Of a DNA stretch of 9,683 nt, positions 6,610 to 9,683 are shown piece by piece. Origin of the DNA: Clostridia bacterium. GTDB taxonomy: Bacteria > Bacillota > Clostridia > CAKSNL01 > HGM11501. The stretch covers positions 1 to 9,683 of the forward strand of contig JAUNRD010000047.1 of NCBI GenBank assembly GCA_030535815.1. Reading direction: 5' to 3'. The position numbers and the translations under genes were made by a program. Position 1 is the stretch's first letter. Each line of letters starts with the position of its first letter. The notes under the pieces were generated by a model. The model saw only the letters and a list, made by a program, of their open reading frames with translations. It did no database searches and had not been told where the DNA came from.

Positions 6610-6713
6610 GTTGAGTAAAAAACTCTTCCCGTCGAAGGAAAGTTTTTTGCTCAAAAAATCTCACAGTATAGGCGTTTTACAAAACGCCTATACTTAAGAA
6701 ATTTTTATCGCAT
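6610..6713. mobile_element. Two-hairpin unit 3
   Basis: Hairpin I (6613-6652) is GAG-T-AAAAAACT...TTCC paired with GGAAAGTTTTTT-G-CTC, with a loop containing TCGA. Hairpin II has weaker outer A/T arms (6653-6662 and 6698-6706) around a perfect 14-base inverted repeat, AGTATAGGCGTTTT (6665-6678) and AAAACGCCTATACT (6681-6694). The unit ends in ATCGCAT. An empty version of the site occurs at 6850-6892: GCTCGCAAAACTTCGTTCCGT is followed there directly by AAAACGCTTTCTTGCG. At 6589-6609 the same 21 nt are followed by this unit and only then by AAACGCTTTCTTGCG. Confidence 0.6.
6613..6652 (-). terminator. Terminator-like hairpin with A-run and T-run (hairpin I of unit 3)
   Basis: Read on the minus strand, GAGCAAAAAACT is followed by a short G/C-containing stem and then AGAGTTTTTTACTC. 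This is an A-run, stem, T-run layout like bidirectional intrinsic terminators. It is the first of three such stems after the capsid gene; the others are 6485-6522 and 6280-6319. The stem is short and has a bulge, so efficiency is uncertain. If active, these stems would make capsid RNA more abundant than terminase and portal RNA, matching need. Confidence 0.4.
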
Positions 6714-6843
6714 AAACGCTTTCTTGCGTTTATCACACAAAACCCTATTCGGGTTTTGATTCTTTGTTTCACTCGCTAAAAGGCTATTCGCCTTTTAACA
6801 CCGATTTACGCCAAGTAAATGCTCCGCAAAACTTGGCTGCATC
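6712..6843. repeat. Copy 2 of the 132-nt direct repeat, uninterrupted
   Basis: This copy holds, in order, an ATAAACGC hairpin, an intact CAAAACCC-TATTC-GGGTTTTG hairpin, a TAAAAGGC hairpin and a GCCAAGT hairpin. The last 98 nt (6746-6843) are identical to 6367-6464. Such identity implies recent duplication or ongoing gene conversion between the copies. It serves as the empty-site reference for the insertion in copy 1. Confidence 0.93.
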
Positions 6844-6849
6844 GGTAAC

Positions 6850-6870
6850 GCTCGCAAAACTTCGTTCCGT
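6850..6870. repeat. 21-nt direct repeat, copy with empty junction
   Basis: Identical to 6589-6609. It is followed at once by AAAACGCTTTCTTGCG, and so marks the site before insertion of a two-hairpin unit. Confidence 0.85.
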
Positions 6871-6892
6871 AAAACGCTTTCTTGCGTTTTAC
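6869..6892 (-). terminator. Hairpin directly after the capsid stop codon
   Basis: GTAAAACGC/GCGTTTTAC arms (9 bp, 6-base loop) begin 5 nt after the capsid TGA. On the minus strand the stem ends in GCGTTTTAC, with only four Ts, so termination would be weak. It may instead protect the 3' end of capsid mRNA. The same stem type recurs at 6712-6733 and, with one mismatch, at 6242-6263. Confidence 0.35.
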
Positions 6893-6897
6893 TACAC

Positions 6898-7863
6898 TCA
6901 ATTTTCGTCGTCATTGAAGCTTGATGCAGTTTCAACTCTTACCATATAAGGTTCAACAAGAATCTCCGCTGTATGATACGCCTTCCAGCCAACTGTAGAA
7001 CGCTGATCAAGAGGATCTCCTGTTCCTGCAGAGCCCAACGCTTTAACTATTGTTGTAAGACCGCCCCCATCAACATCTGTTATACCGTAAGCATCCTTAC
7101 CGAAAATAAGTGTTGCATAGACACTGATTTCGCCTTCCTTCCAGATTTTTGCCTCTGTGGACTCAATAACCTTCACTCCGGCAATTTCTCCTATTTCGCC
7201 AAAGTAAATTTTCTTTACGTTAGCGCTTGTGTATTTCTGTGCATCAATCCAGTCAGGATCTGACATCAGGTCATAGGCCACGGAAGGATGCATAATGGCA
7301 ATGTAATATCCGTCAATTTTAGGTGTATTGTTCATTTTGAGGGTTCTCACCGCTCTCTTTAACACATCAACAGTCATCTTGTTTTCAGAAGTAAGTTCGC
7401 TTCTTGCTTCAACGCTTCCGTCCGCAAACTGCACATTTGTTCCGCAAACAAGAATATCTCTTTCAACGGTATCAATGGTCTGCGCAGCCTGGTCGGAAAT
7501 AAGGCTGAGTGTCTCCGTTACCACTGGATCAACCCCTGTTATATCAAGGTTGTCAGAAATGGTAACATATCCGCCGTACTGGTGTATTGTTGCTGTAACG
7601 GTTGATACGTCAAGATTCTGCCCATCGGGTGTTACTCCTTCAGTAAGAGGGGTAGTAGCTTTACCGAGAGGGGTAAACTTACGAAACTCTATGTGACTGC
7701 CTCCGTTCTTAGGAATATTACGCTTCTGTCCGAACTGTCCGTGAATAAGATTAGGCTTTGCCATATGTATAAGGGTTTTGTCATAAAAAGTTTTGTCTTC
7801 AACCTTTAAGTTGCCTGACATAGTATTGGTGTTAAGATTAAGTGTTTTTGTTTCTGTACTCAT
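6898..7863 (-). CDS. Major capsid protein, N4-gp56 family (321 aa)
   Basis: The protein forms the icosahedral head shell with an HK97-like fold. Diagnostic segments are GGSHIEFRKFTPLGKATTPLTEGVTPDGQNLDVSTVTATIHQYGGYVTISDNLD (54-107), the helix ETLSLISDQAAQTIDTVERDIL (117-138), IDGYYIAIMHPSVAYDLMSDPDW (183-205), IGEIAGVKVIEST (224-236) and the C-terminal VKALGSAGTGDPLDQRSTVGWKAYHTAEILVEPYMVRVE (273-311). These match the N4-gp56 family pattern closely, and the length is typical. ATG 7863 has GGAGG five bases upstream. The gene follows the scaffold gene by 46 bp, the standard head-assembly pairing. It precedes terminase rather than following the portal, which is a less common order. The first 20 residues are polar and may be flexible. 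Confidence 0.96.
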   Translation of the reverse strand: MSTETKTLNLNTNTMSGNLKVEDKTFYDKTLIHMAKPNLIHGQFGQKRNIPKNGGSHIEFRKFTPLGKATTPLTEGVTPDGQNLDVSTVTATIHQYGGYVTISDNLDITGVDPVVTETLSLISDQAAQTIDTVERDILVCGTNVQFADGSVEARSELTSENKMTVDVLKRAVRTLKMNNTPKIDGYYIAIMHPSVAYDLMSDPDWIDAQKYTSANVKKIYFGEIGEIAGVKVIESTEAKIWKEGEISVYATLIFGKDAYGITDVDGGGLTTIVKALGSAGTGDPLDQRSTVGWKAYHTAEILVEPYMVRVETASSFNDDEN

Positions 7864-7909
7864 ATTTTCCTCCGTTTAATTGTTTTCTTCTGCTCATTAA
7901 TGTATAAAT

Positions 7910-8593
7910 TTATGCTCCGAAAGTTATCTTTTCGCCCTTTCGTACTCTTTCAAGAAATTCTTCGATTTCGGCATCCGTCAGATCGTTGACATTTTTCTTC
8001 GATTTTACAGATGCCGAATTTTCGCTTCCCACTTCCTTAATTCTGCCGTTTCCGGATCTGACGTTGTCAATTGCCGCCTTTGCCGCATTATCAGAAATCG
8101 ACTTGGAAAGCTCGTCAAAATGCATAGCCCGATATAAAGAAGTCATGGGAACTCCTGACTTAAGTCCTGCACGGAACTCAGGATTTTCAAACTCTTTTCT
8201 GAAATCAAAATCCGGATATTCTTTCTTAATAGCCTCCGCCTCCTTAAGCCATTCATCATACTGTTTCTTAAGTGCAGCGGGGTCATTCACAGACTTTTTC
8301 GCCTTTTCTCCCATCTCCTCAAGAATGCGCTTTACCAGAGAAACCGTATCTTTTTCGTCATACCGTTCCATCAACGGTTTTAACGCCTCTTTAAGTAATG
8401 AAAGCTCCTCTTCTGTTTCTTTCATTCCTTTGTACCTTCTGCCAAACTCCCTGTTAAACCTATCCTGAAACTGTTCTTTATACTCGTTCTGAATAAGCTT
8501 GGAAAAAGCGCTGTCGCGTTCTTCCTTGCTCATATTTCCGGCAAGCGCCTTATTGTTTTCCGGGAACATATATCCCTCTTTATAATTTTTCAT
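7910..8593 (-). CDS. Capsid scaffolding protein (227 aa)
   Basis: Scaffolding proteins line the inside of the procapsid and leave or are degraded before DNA fills it. This one is almost entirely charged helix: EERDSAFSKLIQNEYKEQFQDRFNREFGRRYKGMKETEEELSLLKEALKPLMERYDE at 24-80 looks like a coiled coil. PDFDFRKEFENPEFRAGLKSG follows at 127-147, and the C-terminus has a short basic helix-loop-helix, NDLTDAEIEEFLERVRKGEKITF (203-225). That kind of basic tail binds capsid protein in other scaffolds. Composition, size and position directly before the capsid gene agree with the role. ATG 8593 has AGGAGG eight bases upstream. A second ATG at codon 9 lacks this spacing. No protease motif is visible. 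Confidence 0.85.
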   Translation of the reverse strand: MKNYKEGYMFPENNKALAGNMSKEERDSAFSKLIQNEYKEQFQDRFNREFGRRYKGMKETEEELSLLKEALKPLMERYDEKDTVSLVKRILEEMGEKAKKSVNDPAALKKQYDEWLKEAEAIKKEYPDFDFRKEFENPEFRAGLKSGVPMTSLYRAMHFDELSKSISDNAAKAAIDNVRSGNGRIKEVGSENSASVKSKKNVNDLTDAEIEEFLERVRKGEKITFGA

Positions 8594-8663
8594 GAAAAAT
8601 TCCTCCTAACCGTAAAATAAATCTACTAAAATCCTGCATTTCATTATTCTGTAATCACATAAA

Positions 8664-8697
8664 ACAGACCGGATGCACATTCATCCTGTGTTTTTTT
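8664..8697 (-). terminator. Weak hairpin in the amidase-scaffold gap
   Basis: The 132-bp gap between the amidase stop and the scaffold start contains GGATG-CACATT-CATCC (8671-8686, + strand). On the minus strand it is preceded by a run of seven As and followed by GGTCTGTTTTATG. The five-base core and short T-run make only a weak terminator candidate. On the + strand seven Ts follow after TGTG. No convincing promoter was found in the gap, which otherwise appears empty apart from the scaffold ribosome binding site. Confidence 0.3.
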
Positions 8698-8725
8698 CAG
8701 ATCAATATCATCACCCCTTTCAAAT

Positions 8726-9310
8726 TCACACAGCCTTTGACTGATATCGTTTTAATACGGTTTTTATATATTCAGCCTTAGGCCGTGCTTTTCCTGATAG
8801 AAACAATTCCCAGTTTTCCACATTGGATAGTGTTATAATTCCGTCTGAAAACATTCTGGAAACAACAGCATCTTCGGATACTCTTTTTATCTTATCAAAA
8901 GGAAATTTTTTTCCGGGACATAATGTTGCCGACAATTCTTTATGCATGAGAAGATCTAATTTTCTCCCGTAGCACTCCTGAATATGCGCAACCAACATCT
9001 TTCCTGCATCAACCTGTGTTTTTTGCATATCTTCCTTTTCAAAATTTCCTTCAAAACATATTCCCACACTATCCAAATTATTTCCTTCAGCGTGAGCGCC
9101 TATCTTTTCAATAGGTCGTCCACGGTAAATGCTTCCGTCCTTTCTCACGTAAAAGTGATATCCTATTCCGCTCCATCCGTTTTTCAGATGAGCGTTGTGA
9201 ATAGATAAAACATCTCCGTCCCCTGCTCTGTGATGAATCACAATTTTCCTCGTAATCGGTCTGGTCAGTAAACCGGAAGACCAATTAAACCGTGTATCAT
9301 AAATCTCCAT
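8726..9310 (-). CDS. Endolysin: N-acetylmuramoyl-L-alanine amidase (194 aa)
   Basis: This is a zinc amidase of the Amidase_2/PGRP type that cuts the bond between MurNAc and L-Ala in peptidoglycan, releasing phage at the end of infection. The fold is recognisable from IVIHHRAGDGDVLSIHNAHLKNGWSGIGYHFYVRKDGSIYRGRP (23-66), GAHAEGNNLDSVGICFEGNF (71-90) and LLMHKELSATLCPGKKFPFDKI (120-141). Expected zinc ligands are H26 (or H27), H123 and C131, with Y51 as the catalytic-site tyrosine. T129 occupies the place of the lysine in T7 lysozyme, a common substitution in Gram-positive amidases. Residues 145-194 (SEDAVVSRMFSDGIITLSNVENWELFL...) resemble a short C-terminal helical module seen in phage amidases, perhaps for wall binding. 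There is no signal peptide, so export depends on the holin. The gene overlaps the holin gene by 14 nt; AAAGGGAAAG lies upstream of its ATG. Confidence 0.95.
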   Translation of the reverse strand: MEIYDTRFNWSSGLLTRPITRKIVIHHRAGDGDVLSIHNAHLKNGWSGIGYHFYVRKDGSIYRGRPIEKIGAHAEGNNLDSVGICFEGNFEKEDMQKTQVDAGKMLVAHIQECYGRKLDLLMHKELSATLCPGKKFPFDKIKRVSEDAVVSRMFSDGIITLSNVENWELFLSGKARPKAEYIKTVLKRYQSKAV

Positions 9311-9683
9311 TAATACTTTCCCTTTCGTCCGTTCTCATTTTTACTACTTCAAGTCCTTTAGTTAAAAACTCCGGAACATCCACTCCCAGAATAACTAAAT
9401 TTTCAAGAATGCTTCTTATTTCATTAATTATAAACGTCGCCAGGGTAAACCACCCGAAAAGCTCAGTAAAAGCTAAATCAATGCCTATAAGCTTCCCCAT
9501 TTCAGTAAAGCATACTGCGATAAAAAAGCCTATCGCAATGCACACCCAATAGCCCACCTTTTTTACAATTCCCTGCCAGCCTTTCATGGAATTCTCGGTC
9601 TTTGTAAATCTTGCCTTTAATATACCTGTAACGTAATCAACCACATTAAGCACCAAAAAGGCGCAGAATAAATACCAGAATTC
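9297..9683 (-). CDS. Holin, phage_holin_4_1/TcdE-like, 5' end cut by window edge
   Basis: Holins permeabilise the inner membrane and let the endolysin reach the wall. The frame stays open to the last base of the window (EFWYLFCAFLVLNVVDYVTGILKA...), so the true start lies beyond the right edge; 128 residues are visible. Hydrophobic segments are at about 2-16 (running into the family motif VVDYVTGILKA), 44-59 (GYWVCIAIGFFIAVCF) and 73-88. They are followed by the characteristic INEIRSILENLVILGVDVPEFLTKGLEVVK (86-115) and a charged tail. The spacing and the NE.rSilEN...lGv.vP motif are typical of the class I-like family that includes the clostridial TcdE holins. The stop overlaps the amidase start by 14 nt, so the two are translationally linked. 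A TTG at 9656 should not be taken as the start, because it lies inside the first membrane segment. Confidence 0.92.
   Translation of the reverse strand, partial: EFWYLFCAFLVLNVVDYVTGILKARFTKTENSMKGWQGIVKKVGYWVCIAIGFFIAVCFTEMGKLIGIDLAFTELFGWFTLATFIINEIRSILENLVILGVDVPEFLTKGLEVVKMRTDERESINGDL

Larger units (their letters stand above)
6152..6897. other. 746-bp non-coding tract of repeats and hairpins between capsid and 94-aa gene
   Basis: No credible gene is present: the short open frames on both strands run through repeats and inverted repeats. The tract contains a 132-nt direct repeat (two copies), three two-hairpin units, a 21-nt direct repeat and the 33-nt palindrome. It also has many small stems with recurring loops: GTAAAACGC/GCGTTTTAC (6869-6892) and ATAAACGC/GCGTTTAT (6712-6733), both with loop TTTCTT; TAAAAGGC/GCCTTTTA (6398-6418) and CAAAACCC/GGGTTTTG (6738-6758), both with loop TATTC; and GCCAAGT/ACTTGGC (6431-6458 and 6810-6837). 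Hairpin density is far higher than elsewhere in the window. Possible roles are attenuation of transcription between capsid and packaging genes, a replication or packaging site, or simply a nest of small mobile repeats. Confidence 0.85.

Noticed and set aside
6152..6897. CRISPR array
   Set aside because: Repeats are not evenly spaced, units are variable hairpins rather than constant repeats with unique spacers, and no cas gene is present.
6292..6949. Two short + strand open frames sharing MFHSLKGYSPFNTDLRQ...
   Set aside because: The shared peptide is only the translation of the 98-nt exact DNA repeat. The frames run through hairpins, and one runs into the antisense end of the capsid gene.
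7864..7960. Promoter before the capsid gene (TTGAAA with a loose AGATAA)
   Set aside because: The -10 match is poor and lies inside scaffold codons. I could not separate it from chance in A/T-rich sequence.
7986..8468. 160-codon open frame on the + strand
   Set aside because: It is antisense to the scaffold gene. The Ser/Phe-rich composition is what the reverse of a Glu/Lys-rich coiled coil gives.
8642..8745. Protein-like frame (...DDIDLKKTQDECASGLFYVITE) after the amidase stop
   Set aside because: It has no ATG, GTG or TTG start in frame, and joining it to the amidase would need a frameshift with no slippery site seen. It may be a relic but is too short to support.

Overview
This window is a piece of a bacteriophage or prophage genome. 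Every convincing gene lies on the minus strand, so it reads from right to left as one late (morphogenesis) block. The major capsid protein belongs to the N4-gp56 family. The portal resembles the long P22-type portals. Several small proteins match types I associate with phages of Clostridia-like Bacillota. Strong AGGAGG-type ribosome binding sites and moderately AT-rich, standard-code genes agree with a Gram-positive, probably anaerobic gut-type host. A short palindromic repeat inside the portal gene resembles one I recall from genomes of that host group. No integrase, repressor or attachment site is visible, so free phage and prophage cannot be told apart.

Layout in transcription order: holin (9683 to 9297, cut by the right edge); N-acetylmuramoyl-L-alanine amidase (9310-8726, overlapping the holin); a 132-bp gap; scaffolding protein (8593-7910); major capsid protein (7863-6898); a 746-bp non-coding tract packed with hairpins and repeats (6897-6152); a 94-residue head-associated protein (6151-5867); large terminase (5803-4391); portal (4364-2496); a 677-residue repeat-containing putative virion protein (2492-459); and the start of a Lys/Ala-rich protein that runs off the left edge (444 to 1).

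How they work together: scaffold and capsid build the procapsid around the portal vertex. Terminase cuts DNA and pumps it through the portal. The 94-residue protein probably binds or stabilises the head. The two proteins after the portal are probably neck, tail or ejection components. Holin and amidase lyse the cell.

The most unusual part is the tract between the capsid gene and the 94-residue gene. It holds a 132-nt direct repeat, one copy of which is interrupted by a clean 91-nt insertion. That insertion is one of three related two-hairpin units that share end sequences and a TCGA apex. A second unit also has an uninterrupted counterpart site in the window. Together they look like a family of very small, non-autonomous mobile elements, or replicating hairpin cassettes, living in a phage genome. 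They also put terminator-like stems between the capsid gene and the packaging genes.
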